This document shows, in pieces, positions 33,974 through 42,732 of a stretch of DNA of 64,000 nt. The stretch's first letter is position 1. Every line of letters starts with the position of its first letter. Position numbers and translations under genes: made by a program. Under the pieces are notes generated by a model, which worked only from the letters and a program-made list of their open reading frames with translations, was not told where the DNA came from and did not search any database. The stretch lies in NCBI GenBank assembly GCA_964352025.1, contig CAYGPZ010000010.1:50239-114238 (forward strand), given 5' to 3'. This DNA comes from Hirschia sp964352025 (GTDB lineage: Bacteria > Pseudomonadota > Alphaproteobacteria > Caulobacterales > Hyphomonadaceae).

Positions 33974-34010
33974 AAACGGCCTCTTGATTGATCAAGAAGC
34001 CGTTTCTTTT
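33974..34010. terminator. Bidirectional intrinsic terminator
   Basis: AAACGGC-C-TCTTGA (33974-33987), loop TTGA, TCAAGA-A-GCCGTTT (33992-34005), with one mismatch. CTTTT follows on the plus strand and a T7 tract on the minus strand. It ends both the b561-MCP/peroxidase/cupredoxin unit and the convergent gene at 34036. Confidence 0.88.
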
Positions 34011-34035
34011 GGAGAAATTATAATCGCTGTTAAAT

Positions 34036-34452
34036 TTAAGCGACTTGTACTTTTTCTACTGCTTCTCCAGCACCCAAGAAGTCACCAATGTGACCTACGC
34101 CTTCATAGCCTAATTCTTCTCTCGCAAAATCTGCAATTGATGGCATGAGTTTGGAAATTTGCTCATTGCCCAAACCCGCATCTTGCAGATCACGCACCAT
34201 CTGAAATGCGACTGCTGAACGTCCGCCCGGTGTCTGCTCTATCAAACGAGCAATAATACCGGTCGCCGCTCCAACATCCACACCTGCTGTCGCAGAGAGT
34301 GTGCGTGCGCCTGGAATGCTTTCAAATACCAAAGAAGCAAATTGCGAACCTTGGCGATCTGCAGCATTCAAAACAACCCCAAGAGCTGTACGCGCAATGT
34401 CTGCATCTAGTTCAGTTTCACCGGCGATGTGGTTCACGAATTTCTTCAACAT
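34036..34452 (-). CDS. Hypothetical helical protein, DUF2267/DUF2780-like
   Basis: 138 residues, ATG with AGGAGAG upstream. It has no signal peptide and consists of helical segments (DADIARTALGVVLNAADRQG, TGIIARLIEQTPGGRSAVAFQMVRDL, ISKLMPSIADFAREELGYEGVG). The alternation of ARTALGVVL and a Gly-rich centre vaguely recalls DUF2267 or DUF2780 proteins, but I cannot assign it firmly. Ends at a good terminator. Probably cytoplasmic. Confidence 0.6.
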   Translation of the reverse strand: MLKKFVNHIAGETELDADIARTALGVVLNAADRQGSQFASLVFESIPGARTLSATAGVDVGAATGIIARLIEQTPGGRSAVAFQMVRDLQDAGLGNEQISKLMPSIADFAREELGYEGVGHIGDFLGAGEAVEKVQVA

Positions 34453-34778
34453 ATTCAGCTCTCCTGGCGTTTTTTATGTAACGAAAGCCCCTTGTGCCCT
34501 GGCTTGGATCACCCACCGCTCTCGTTTCTATTTTGCCAATACTGAATGTTGTGAGTTAACAAAAAACGAATCACTTAAAGATTCTCAAAAATTCCTTGGG
34601 AATTATTTTCTCTTTGAATACAAACCATTAATAGAGGAATTTTCTACCCATTTAGTAAGAAACTCTTGCCTAGTATAGGGAAAATATTGCCGTTAGTTAC
34701 ACTGATATGTAACTCAAACCTTAACGTAATCGATCAAATTTTACGCATCACACCCTCAAACGATGGGGTATGATTAAT
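34453..34778. other. 326-bp AT-rich intergenic region
   Basis: It lies between two minus-strand genes, upstream of 34452. It contains AATTCC-TTG-GGAATT (34590-34604), a short hairpin flanked by A and T runs that may end the VanX-like transcription unit on either strand, and GTTAC/GTAAC near 34697-34713. No open frame of substance. The promoter of the gene at 34452 must lie here. Confidence 0.4.
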
Positions 34779-35552
34779 TTACGGCTCCACCCCGCCATAA
34801 ATGGCCGCATCGTGTTTTTTTAGCCGCGCCCACATTTGATCTCCGTAAGAAAAATGCCACCACTCAGTTGGGTTATTTGCAAACCCCATCGCATCCATCA
34901 ACCAGTATAATAGCCGCCGATTAGCACGCGCTTCACGGTCTGACATAGACACGGGCTCTGCTCGCTCAAACCAATCAGTGTGCGCATTATCAGTGAGGTC
35001 ATCAAAAATACCGCCCATATAGAGTGGTTGTTTTGTATCCTTATAACGCAATGTCAGGTCCGTCGCTCCACCCGTTGAATGCGGCGAAGGAGATGCTTCA
35101 CCTTCACTTGGCGGCGACCAGTAACGTTCAACTTCTTCCATGATCTGGTTTTCAGGAATATCCGGTCTGTTATCTCTCAGCCATTGGGGAAACCAGACTC
35201 CATGAAAATGGCGCTGAATGGCCTGAGGTCGCCACCCGTCAAAAATATAAAATTCTAGTCCTTGCGACTGAAGTTGCGCATTCGCCTGCCTCAATCGGTC
35301 AACGACACTTTCTCGTAGGTATAATTCCTCAATCGCACCCGGAACTTTCTCAAAATATGGTGGATTTGATGCCGTGAAGTAGTGATTAGCACCCGCAATA
35401 CCTTCATTGCGCACATCTTTCATGCGCTCATCAAAGGCTTCATTCGCCATATCGATAGAGACGCCTTCCCGATATCCCTGCTTTAGCGCGTTGACTGGCC
35501 CAAAATCTGGAACCGGACGAGACTTAAGCTCTGCGATATTAAATTCGCTCAT
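34779..35552 (-). CDS. ddpX: D-alanyl-D-alanine dipeptidase, VanX/DdpX family
   Basis: 257 residues. Peptidase M15D motifs: FDGWRPQAIQRHF (Arg108 transition-state residue), SPHSTGGATDLTL (zinc ligands His158, Asp165) and TEWWHFSYGDQMWA (catalytic Glu230, zinc ligand His233). The enzyme cleaves D-Ala-D-Ala, here more likely in cell-wall turnover than in glycopeptide resistance, because no VanA/VanH ligase or two-component genes are adjacent. No clear signal peptide, so probably cytoplasmic. It is downstream of the GST-like gene on the same strand. Confidence 0.9.
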   Translation of the reverse strand: MSEFNIAELKSRPVPDFGPVNALKQGYREGVSIDMANEAFDERMKDVRNEGIAGANHYFTASNPPYFEKVPGAIEELYLRESVVDRLRQANAQLQSQGLEFYIFDGWRPQAIQRHFHGVWFPQWLRDNRPDIPENQIMEEVERYWSPPSEGEASPSPHSTGGATDLTLRYKDTKQPLYMGGIFDDLTDNAHTDWFERAEPVSMSDREARANRRLLYWLMDAMGFANNPTEWWHFSYGDQMWARLKKHDAAIYGGVEP

Positions 35553-35603
35553 AAATGAAACCTGTATTGGGAATGTCGAAAAATCATATGCTAAGAAACC
35601 AAA

Positions 35604-36527
35604 CTATTCTTCGAGTTTGAGAACTTCATATCCAGCAATAGGAAAATGGCAAATTAAAGGACCTGTATCATCTGTTTCACGTCCTAAAATGATCTGATCC
35701 GGAGATAGAGCCAATAACTCGCCCTGCACAGACACATATCCAAAATCGACTGGCGTCACCTTGACCCAATCTCCTATTTGCAAGCCGGGTAACATCAATG
35801 TCGTCACATAGGGAAGCTCGGGATATGTATCAAAAGCATGATCAAGTGCTGCTTGCTCATCAGACTCTTCATATAAGCCGTGCCCCATTGCGTGCATCCT
35901 CTCCATCCAGTCACAGACATTGGAATAGGGATAAAGCAGTGGAGAGTTGAGTGGACTTTGTGCAAGTGACCACAAGCAATGATACACCGAAAAATCAGCT
36001 ATGGATGGCGTCGTACCAAACATGAAATCGTGATCAAACCAGCTATTGAGCTGAGTGAGATAGCTTGTCAAAAAACTCAACGCCGCTTCCGGACTTAACT
36101 TGGTTTTTGCTGACCCTTTGAAAAGTGCTGCCCTGTCCTTCTTAAAGGCAGCGGCTTTACCCGGACTAATACGTTCGATCGTATCAACGATAGCTTCTGG
36201 CCGCATATTAAGTGTGCGACAAACATCAATGAGTTGATTGTCGGCCCATTCGGATACGCGCTCGGCAATAAACCCATGCGCGAACAAGGTCTCATCAAAA
36301 GCCAAGTCCGCTAATGTGCGCGCGATTAAATGCGTATCACAATAGATATTTGAATCGACTTGCAGAACAGGCGTGCGCCGATATCCACCGGTCAGCAAAT
36401 CTAAATTTGGGCGAGGCGCGATGGGCTCGATTGGCACTGATTGCCAATCAATCTCTAGGTAACCCATTAAAATCCGTACCTTTTCCGCAAAGGAAGAAGC
36501 CGGATAATGATGAAGAAATATGGCCAT
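35604..36527 (-). CDS. Glutathione S-transferase family protein with an extra C-terminal domain
   Basis: 307 residues from the second ATG (36525-36527), which has AGGG at the right distance; the ATG at 36533 abuts the site. The N-terminal thioredoxin-like part (FLHHYPASSFAEKVRILMGYL, RRTPVLQVDSNIYCDTHLIA) and the all-helical middle (TTPSIADFSVYHCLWSL) are GST-like. About 75 residues beyond the GST fold (from LMLPGLQIGDWVKVTPV to the end) form a beta-rich module with no obvious match. Substrate unknown. Probably co-transcribed with the VanX-like gene. Confidence 0.8.
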   Translation of the reverse strand: MAIFLHHYPASSFAEKVRILMGYLEIDWQSVPIEPIAPRPNLDLLTGGYRRTPVLQVDSNIYCDTHLIARTLADLAFDETLFAHGFIAERVSEWADNQLIDVCRTLNMRPEAIVDTIERISPGKAAAFKKDRAALFKGSAKTKLSPEAALSFLTSYLTQLNSWFDHDFMFGTTPSIADFSVYHCLWSLAQSPLNSPLLYPYSNVCDWMERMHAMGHGLYEESDEQAALDHAFDTYPELPYVTTLMLPGLQIGDWVKVTPVDFGYVSVQGELLALSPDQIILGRETDDTGPLICHFPIAGYEVLKLEE

Positions 36528-36774
36528 AGCCATCCCTTCGGCCTAGTGATTCCATAGAGAACTTCACGTCCGCAACTCTATTCTTGAGCACACGAATCTC
36601 TCTCAATAATAACAATGCTGCACACAAAATATAGAAACGTCCAGATTGAACGAAAAAAGCTTGGCGAACAGAATTATTGTGATGACCACTATAAGATTTG
36701 TAATTCTGCCATAGAAAAGCAATAATGATGGGCTCTACACATGGAAAAGATTAGTTAGGCTGAGGGTGAATAAC

Positions 36775-37185
36775 ATGAAATATTTGAGCTTTTTCTTCCG
36801 TGAAGGTTCTTCCATTATGTTCTCACTTTATCTCGTCGTTTTCGCTTTGACTGATTTTGTGATCATCAATTTGGGAGAAGGCGCCGCCGGCATGTTTTCT
36901 GTCGCAATGGTTTGCCTGCTTTACCTATCGCTGCAAAGTGGAATGGCAGCCTATTCCAAGGTTGGGAATGACAGGCCAATATTCGACTTTTTCTTCTCGC
37001 TAACTCCTCTTTTTGCATTGCTGATGATTGCCGTTTTATCGATTGTGAAGGTCGTGTCTCTTAATATGTTTGAGTCGCTTGGAATGTGGCTCGCTTTTGC
37101 GATCACAATGATAGATGTCGTATTTAACACACAGGTGATATTTAAAATGAACCGTCTGGCGACAGACATGGTTCAGATGAAGTAA
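36775..37185 (+). CDS. Four-helix membrane protein, unknown
   Basis: 136 residues from the ATG at 36775 with GAGGG upstream; GTG 36766 is an alternative. Four hydrophobic segments (LYLVVFALTDFVIINLG, MFSVAMVCLLYLSLQSG, FFSLTPLFALLMIAVLSIV, LGMWLAFAITMIDVVFNTQ) indicate an integral inner-membrane protein. No family recognised. It precedes a lipoprotein gene by about 50 bp and may share its promoter. Confidence 0.65.
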   Translation: MKYLSFFFREGSSIMFSLYLVVFALTDFVIINLGEGAAGMFSVAMVCLLYLSLQSGMAAYSKVGNDRPIFDFFFSLTPLFALLMIAVLSIVKVVSLNMFESLGMWLAFAITMIDVVFNTQVIFKMNRLATDMVQMK

Positions 37186-37233
37186 TATAGATCCTTATAC
37201 TAACCTACAGCGATGAAATTTGAGCCACTGACA

Positions 37234-37887
37234 ATGCATTTCAAAAAGACGATATTGACTGTCAGCTTCGCTGCCTTGGCTCTTTCAAGCTGTGATGATA
37301 AATCTGCTCAAATAAAAACAGCACCTCCTTCACCGCCTCAGGTCAAAATTGAGAAACCAACACTAGAGACAAAGGCGCGTGCTATCATTTCTGCACCAAA
37401 GGCAACAATATCCAGCGCTGGTGTGTCAGGACTTGCAGGACAAACACCTTTTGACTTGTGGGCAGTCAAACAAGCTTTTGATGGGTACGACGTTTTTTCA
37501 GGTCGAATGGAAATGGCCGACCGGACAATTCCAACATTCGAAGTTCATGGCGAGGTTGGTCTTGTGATGCGCATCGAACCGGATGGATCTGGTGATTGGG
37601 TTGGCAAGGCCACTGCAACAACCCATGAATTCAAAGGTCCATTGGGAGAAACAATTGGTGTTTCATTATTGGGTGAAATACCAGTTGATATTCTCGGCAT
37701 GTGCCAAAATGATCAAATTGAAGATGCCAATATACTAACCTGTAAATCCGATTCAATTGCGCGGTTTATTCGTGTTTTCCAATTGCCCGATGATTATGCA
37801 GGTTTGTTATCTGATATTCCATCGGATGTTATCCGTTCATCAAAGCTGGTGGAAATGAGTTTTATTCCGGACAATCGCGGGCTTTAA
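37234..37887 (+). CDS. Lipoprotein, DUF1131-like
   Basis: 217 residues from the ATG at 37234, giving a standard lipoprotein signal (MHFKKT, lipobox LSSC); ATG 37213 is an alternative with a weak site. After a proline-rich tether, the body reads SSAGVSGLAGQTPFDLWAVKQAF, FEVHGEVGLVMRIEPDGSG, GPLGETIGVSLLGEI and a closing KLVEMSFIPD, an order that recalls the E. coli RpoE-regulated YfeY/DUF1131 family. The match is by pattern only. Its stop codon overlaps that of the convergent hydroxylase gene by 4 bp. Confidence 0.6.
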   Translation: MHFKKTILTVSFAALALSSCDDKSAQIKTAPPSPPQVKIEKPTLETKARAIISAPKATISSAGVSGLAGQTPFDLWAVKQAFDGYDVFSGRMEMADRTIPTFEVHGEVGLVMRIEPDGSGDWVGKATATTHEFKGPLGETIGVSLLGEIPVDILGMCQNDQIEDANILTCKSDSIARFIRVFQLPDDYAGLLSDIPSDVIRSSKLVEMSFIPDNRGL

Positions 37888-38678
37888 TCAACTGATTTCA
37901 GTGGCTGAATAAGCAACTTATCTAGACGTTGCTGAGATTTTTCCTGAAACCCCTCTTGCCCTATTACCGCATTTTCTCCAGCCGCGAAATTATGGGTGTA
38001 GAACCCGAATATACGATCCCAAATTGACAGAAAAAATCCATAGTTCGTATCTGACTCGCGTTGATCAACAGAATGATGAACGCGGTGCATATCTGGCGTT
38101 ACTATAATCCACCGCAACCACGCATCTAATGTCGAATTCAATTTGATATTCGCATGATTAAATTGGGCACTGACATTCAACACGACCTGCGACCAGAACA
38201 CGACTTCGGCGGGCGCACCCAGCATCAACACGCAGCTGATTTTCCAAAGCAATGATAGACATATTTCAACTGGGTGAAATCGAAATGCTGTCGTAACATC
38301 TACATCGGGATCTGAGTGATGCACTCGGTGCAATCGCCATAAAAAATCTATTTTGTGTGTCAAATAATGTTGAACCCAAATGGCCAGATCAAACAAAAAG
38401 AAACAGACAATATAGACGAGCCAATCATTCCCCAAGTGAAATACGTTGAAAATACCAATCGCATTTTCATTTGCCCAGATAGCCACAACAGCCAGCCCAA
38501 CAGGCAGCATGAGTTTAGCAAAAACACCACTGACAAATATGAGCCCAAAAGCATTGGGCCATCTATCCAGACGTTTGAGTTTGCGTTGCCTGTCCGAGAA
38601 TATAGTTTCCAGCACAGCAAAAACAGCGAACGCCCCTAAAAACGAGGCAAACCTGATATAAGATTGATAATCTTCCAT
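37884..38678 (-). CDS. Sterol desaturase/fatty-acid hydroxylase superfamily protein
   Basis: 264 residues, several membrane helices. The di-iron histidine cluster of the superfamily is complete: HYLTH, HRVHHSDPDVD, a mid-chain His (FNHANIKLN) and DMHRVHHSVDQRESDTNYGF. These integral membrane enzymes hydroxylate or desaturate sterols, carotenoids or lipids using oxygen. The substrate is unknown; fatty acids or carotenoids are likely here. The start lies only 8 bp from the start of the divergent DNA methyltransferase gene. Confidence 0.88.
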   Translation of the reverse strand: MEDYQSYIRFASFLGAFAVFAVLETIFSDRQRKLKRLDRWPNAFGLIFVSGVFAKLMLPVGLAVVAIWANENAIGIFNVFHLGNDWLVYIVCFFLFDLAIWVQHYLTHKIDFLWRLHRVHHSDPDVDVTTAFRFHPVEICLSLLWKISCVLMLGAPAEVVFWSQVVLNVSAQFNHANIKLNSTLDAWLRWIIVTPDMHRVHHSVDQRESDTNYGFFLSIWDRIFGFYTHNFAAGENAVIGQEGFQEKSQQRLDKLLIQPLKSVD

Positions 38679-38686
38679 AGCATTCT

Positions 38687-39904
38687 ATGTATTTTGCTTC
38701 TTATCCACGTGCAATGAGCCTTTTAAGCACACCCTGTTTAGGACATGTTGGTCCGATGCAACTCATTGATTCGATCAAAAGATTAGATTTACCGCGTGTT
38801 CTAGAGTTTTTCGCTGGAGGCGGATTTGCCTGTCAGGGTCTAGAGGACAGCTTTCAATGCGTTTTTGCTAACGACAATGATCCACTTAAAGCACGCATAT
38901 ATACGCGGAACTTTGGTGATCGATACTTCAACAAGAAAGATGTTTGGGAATTATCCGCGTCTTCAATTCCTGACGCTGAATTAGCGTGGGCATCTTTTCC
39001 CTGTCAGGATATTTCCATCGCAGGCGCTCGCAAAGGTCTCAACGCGCCAAGATCCAGCGCTTTTTGGGGATTCTGGCGGATCATCGAAGCCATGAGCGAT
39101 GATGATCGCGCACCTAACACACTCGCGCTTGAGAATGTCGCAGGTCTAATTTCCTCGAGACAAGGACGTGATTTTACAGCAGTAGTGGAAACACTCGCTG
39201 ACGCTGGTTATCGCGTTGGTGCATTGGTGCTGGATGCGGCTTTGTTTAGCCCACAATCGCGCCAAAGATTGTTTATTATCGCCCACAAAGGTCGCATCCC
39301 TGAACAGCTGGAAAGTCATATACCCAATTCCCTCTACCATCCCAAAAACCTTCAACAAGTCGTCGCAAAAATGGATGCGAGTACACGAATGGCTTGGACA
39401 TGGTGGAAGCTTCCGACACCCAATGATCGAAACATGAACCTTGAAGATGTTCTGGATCGAAATCCACCCCAGAATATCTGGCGTTCTGAAGAAGCGACAC
39501 AAAAACTAATCGATCAAATGTCGCCTCAACACCGAACCAAATTTGATGCTGCCTTGAAACAAAAAACATGGCGCGCCGGAGCAGTATATCGCCGCATACG
39601 TACTGAAGAAGGTCGCAAAGTCCAACGCGCAGAAATTCGCTATGATGGATTAGCCGGATGCTTAAGAACACCTGCTGGCGGATCATCAAAACAACTATTG
39701 GTGATTACCGAAAATGGTAAAGCGAGACTTAGGGCATTAACAGCGATAGAAGCTGGTCGATTAATGGGTCTTGATGAGACTTATATATTGCCCGAAAAAG
39801 AAACACCTGCGCTGCAAATTATAGGTGACGCAGTCAGCATACCCGTCGTAAAATGGCTGTCAGACAATCTACTTAGCCAGCTAATTCAATACAGTCCAAA
39901 ATAA
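38687..39904 (+). CDS. Solitary DNA (cytosine-5-)-methyltransferase
   Basis: 405 residues (start uncertain: ATG 38687, or ATG 38756 giving MQLIDSIKRL). All C5-methyltransferase motifs are present in order: FFAGGGFACQG (motif I, about residue 41), catalytic loop SFPCQD (Cys106), LENV (149-151), SPQSRQRLF (VIII), a target-recognition segment with CLRTPAGGSSKQ, LTAIEAGRLMG (IX) and IGDAVSIPVV (X). It methylates cytosine in duplex DNA using S-adenosylmethionine. No restriction endonuclease or nicking gene lies beside it, so it is an orphan methylase of a regulatory or protective kind. Recognition sequence unknown. Confidence 0.88.
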   Translation: MYFASYPRAMSLLSTPCLGHVGPMQLIDSIKRLDLPRVLEFFAGGGFACQGLEDSFQCVFANDNDPLKARIYTRNFGDRYFNKKDVWELSASSIPDAELAWASFPCQDISIAGARKGLNAPRSSAFWGFWRIIEAMSDDDRAPNTLALENVAGLISSRQGRDFTAVVETLADAGYRVGALVLDAALFSPQSRQRLFIIAHKGRIPEQLESHIPNSLYHPKNLQQVVAKMDASTRMAWTWWKLPTPNDRNMNLEDVLDRNPPQNIWRSEEATQKLIDQMSPQHRTKFDAALKQKTWRAGAVYRRIRTEEGRKVQRAEIRYDGLAGCLRTPAGGSSKQLLVITENGKARLRALTAIEAGRLMGLDETYILPEKETPALQIIGDAVSIPVVKWLSDNLLSQLIQYSPK

Positions 39905-40083
39905 GAAATTGCACTATTTTACACCAATTTAGGTTCATGGCCTTTTTTATGCATACATATTTTCGTCCATATACTGAGTTATTTTCAGTCGAAGGGCAAA
40001 ATACAACACACAACACCTTTCAGCTTTCGCCTAACACGCTTATATCAATTCTGAACGACACCATTTAAGAGATTATTTTGACC

Positions 40084-41553
40084 ATGCTTCACATCTCGAC
40101 ACAAAAACTCATCGAGAAACTCCTTGAACGTACTCAAAAAGGTACGATCGATTGGAAAGAACGTGAACCCGATGGTGTCATTCTAGAAACTGAGGGCTAT
40201 ACCGTTGAGCTCACAAAGGGTCCTGCTTCTGTGAGATTGTCTCAAGGTGACGGCCGTCTGCTTGAAGATGTATCAGAAGAGAATTTGAAAAGCGCAACAG
40301 ATTCAGCTGGTCGTGACTATGCTGATATTGTGACTGAACTGACGATCGAAGCAGACCGTTTTGCCAAAGGCACGGAACAAGCCATTGCTTCTATTCTGGA
40401 TGCCGTGGAAGCAAGTAGCACGCCTGTGCTAAAATCTGGTCCAGCTTTTCCTGGTCGGCCAAAAAACGCCATTGAAACACCTACGATAAGTGAGAGCGAA
40501 GAAGCTGATACAGATATAGCTGAATTGCCTCAAGTAGAAACATCCGACTTATCAGATACTGACCCATACACCGAAGCTGGTATGAGTGCCGCTGTTGGAA
40601 AAATGGTGGCTGAGATAAATGGTGAGCCGGCTGGTGATGAATTAGACGCGCTGCAGTCTGAAGAAGACAATACGCCTCAAGAAGTCGAAGCAACGACTGA
40701 GATCGAACAAGTTTCAGAGGTTGAAGAAGAACAGATCGTTTCAACAGAAGAAACACCCGTTGAAGCTGTAGTTGAAGAAGAAGCTGTTTCCGAATTTAAA
40801 ACTCACATTGTTGAAACACCGCCGACTGTTTTAGAGACAGAGACTGTTGAAGCTCTAGAAACAACAGAATTTTCAGTTCCTGAAGAAATCGAAACTCCTG
40901 ATGAAGCCGATACAGAATTAGTTACAGATATATCCCTCGATGATATTCCTGTGCTTGAGGATGCATCAGCTGACATTATGACAGACGCCCCTGAGGTGCT
41001 AGAGGTCAGCGAAGTACTCGCTTCTCCTCCTCCCGCGCTGGACCTTCCAGAAACACTGACTGAAGATGTGTTGGCAGATTCTGATATTATCCCGCCTCCA
41101 GTTATAGAGGTACAAGAGGCTGAACTACCAAGTGAAATGGAATTACCAGATGTTGCTGAGGCATTGGATATTCCGGATATAGAGCCACAGGAATTAGCTG
41201 AAACGATTGAAACAGCACCTGAGGCACCTGCTATAACTATACCTGAAGATGTAGCGGAACCAGAGCTTCCACCTGTTGTCGAGCCTGTTGAAGAGATTGA
41301 AGAAGCACCGAAATCTATTGGGTTTAGCTTCCACAATAAAGTCACTGCGACAGGTATGACTCTAGCTGGAAATATTGGAACACTTGTTCCTGGTGTGCCT
41401 GATGATATTCGCCAGCGCGCAGACGAACACGAGCGCAAAGTAAAACTTCAAAACGAAAAAATTGAAGCTGAGAAACGCGCGGAAGAAGCCCGCAAAGCTG
41501 CCGATGAAGCCGAGAAAAAGCGCAATGCGGTCGGATTCAAATCCTGGTCATAG
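40084..41553 (+). CDS. Large acidic, disordered protein with a conserved-looking N-terminal module
   Basis: 489 residues from the ATG at 40084, just after an in-frame TTG. Residues 1-105 look folded (LHISTQKLIEKLLERTQKGTIDW, GYTVELTKGPASVRLSQGDG). Residues of about 110-410 are almost entirely E, P, T, V, A and D with few aromatics, so intrinsically disordered and strongly acidic. The last 60 residues are a charged helix (ADEHERKVKLQNEKIEAEKR, then EEARKAADEAEKK) likely to form a coiled coil, ending GFKSWS. No signal peptide. The acidic-proline middle recalls polar scaffold proteins such as PopZ in composition only, and no homology is claimed. Confidence 0.75.
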   Translation: MLHISTQKLIEKLLERTQKGTIDWKEREPDGVILETEGYTVELTKGPASVRLSQGDGRLLEDVSEENLKSATDSAGRDYADIVTELTIEADRFAKGTEQAIASILDAVEASSTPVLKSGPAFPGRPKNAIETPTISESEEADTDIAELPQVETSDLSDTDPYTEAGMSAAVGKMVAEINGEPAGDELDALQSEEDNTPQEVEATTEIEQVSEVEEEQIVSTEETPVEAVVEEEAVSEFKTHIVETPPTVLETETVEALETTEFSVPEEIETPDEADTELVTDISLDDIPVLEDASADIMTDAPEVLEVSEVLASPPPALDLPETLTEDVLADSDIIPPPVIEVQEAELPSEMELPDVAEALDIPDIEPQELAETIETAPEAPAITIPEDVAEPELPPVVEPVEEIEEAPKSIGFSFHNKVTATGMTLAGNIGTLVPGVPDDIRQRADEHERKVKLQNEKIEAEKRAEEARKAADEAEKKRNAVGFKSWS

Positions 41554-41581
41554 CTCATAATCAGCTGTTCAAAAATTAGAA

Positions 41582-42493
41582 TTAAGGCCTACAGCTTCGT
41601 GGCAATAGATAACCAGTCAATTGATTATCGACGATAACTGGCTTGGCATCTAGACATGCGCGTGGCGGCGGTCCGCTTTCAACACGCATAAAACGACCAG
41701 ATGCATTCATCCAATCCTGCTTATTCTTTTTTTCCAGCGCTTCAAAAGACTCAATGCCACCAGTATCTTTTGCAAGACAGAGAAACTCATTGCGTCGCCC
41801 CGTCTCAACCACGAAAGTTGTTTGACCCGAAGCGCGCTGCATCGCGGTCACGACAGCCTTTTTAGACGCGTTTGCACTAAGCTTATCTAAAGCTCGCATA
41901 CACGCATCAACCTCGATCGCAAATATTCCGATGTCTCTTGTCCAGTTAGATGAATTAGTATCTGAAGCAGCTTCAGAAGGGTCTTCTGATTGCGTCGCGC
42001 CCCTATAAACACATCCTTGATAACTCACCTCATCATGAACCAAGGTTATTGCTCCACGCACAGGCTCATTAGCTTGAGCATTGGAACAAGATCCTACTTT
42101 CATCGTAATGGTGACACCATCCAAATTGAACACATCACCTTCATCTGTTTTTTCGGGAGCGACTACCATCGCCTCGATTTCAGGTAATCCAAGGCGTTGA
42201 AAAATGAACCAACCGTCATTTAGCTCTAGTCGCCAGAACGGCTCCTGCCCTGCACCATAGAATGGTGGTTTGATCGCCCAGCTAGATGAATCAAGTTCGA
42301 CATTCGTTTGCGATGGAGACACAAGCTCTATTTGGTCGGGAATGACGTATTGAGAAATCTCAGGAGCAATGTCTCCTTCTTCACTGTCATTATCTTTCTC
42401 GGCAGCTTGTTGAAGATCGCACGCAACCAACCCTAGCGCTAACGGCAAAGCAAGACCCAGACTGATAGTCCATTTCTTTAGTATGCGCTTCAT
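41582..42493 (-). CDS. Lipoprotein with a COG3650-like domain
   Basis: 303 residues from the ATG at 42491-42493, with GAGGAACGGGA upstream. Lipoprotein signal ending LVAC. The stretch GAGQEPFWRLELNDGWFIFQ, then TITMKVGSCSN and YQGCVYRGA, is typical of the COG3650/META-like group, whose members are envelope lipoproteins of unknown function. A second half with Cys-containing DACMRALDKLSANA and a MRVESGPPPRACLDAK ending appears specific to this protein. Convergent with the acidic protein. Confidence 0.7.
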   Translation of the reverse strand: MKRILKKWTISLGLALPLALGLVACDLQQAAEKDNDSEEGDIAPEISQYVIPDQIELVSPSQTNVELDSSSWAIKPPFYGAGQEPFWRLELNDGWFIFQRLGLPEIEAMVVAPEKTDEGDVFNLDGVTITMKVGSCSNAQANEPVRGAITLVHDEVSYQGCVYRGATQSEDPSEAASDTNSSNWTRDIGIFAIEVDACMRALDKLSANASKKAVVTAMQRASGQTTFVVETGRRNEFLCLAKDTGGIESFEALEKKNKQDWMNASGRFMRVESGPPPRACLDAKPVIVDNQLTGYLLPRSCRP

Positions 42494-42732
42494 GAACAGG
42501 TCCCGTTCCTCTGTTTGGCTGCATCCCATAGTCACACTTTGTATTAACCAACAAATCAAGAAGGTAAATGCAAATTCTATAAATTATCAGCTGATGCGAG
42601 TAACCACATTTGCCAATACACAGCTTCGTACACAAGAATCGTACAAAACAGGGATATTGTCATCGCACTTATGTACAGTTGTGAAGAGCAAATTGCCTTA
42701 AAAGGAGTTTAAGAAAGGGACGTTTGAAATAT

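Noticed and set aside
40803..41438. 211-codon minus-strand frame rich in Ser and Thr inside the acidic protein gene
   Set aside because: A shadow of the repetitive Glu/Pro codons on the plus strand; low complexity and no start signals.
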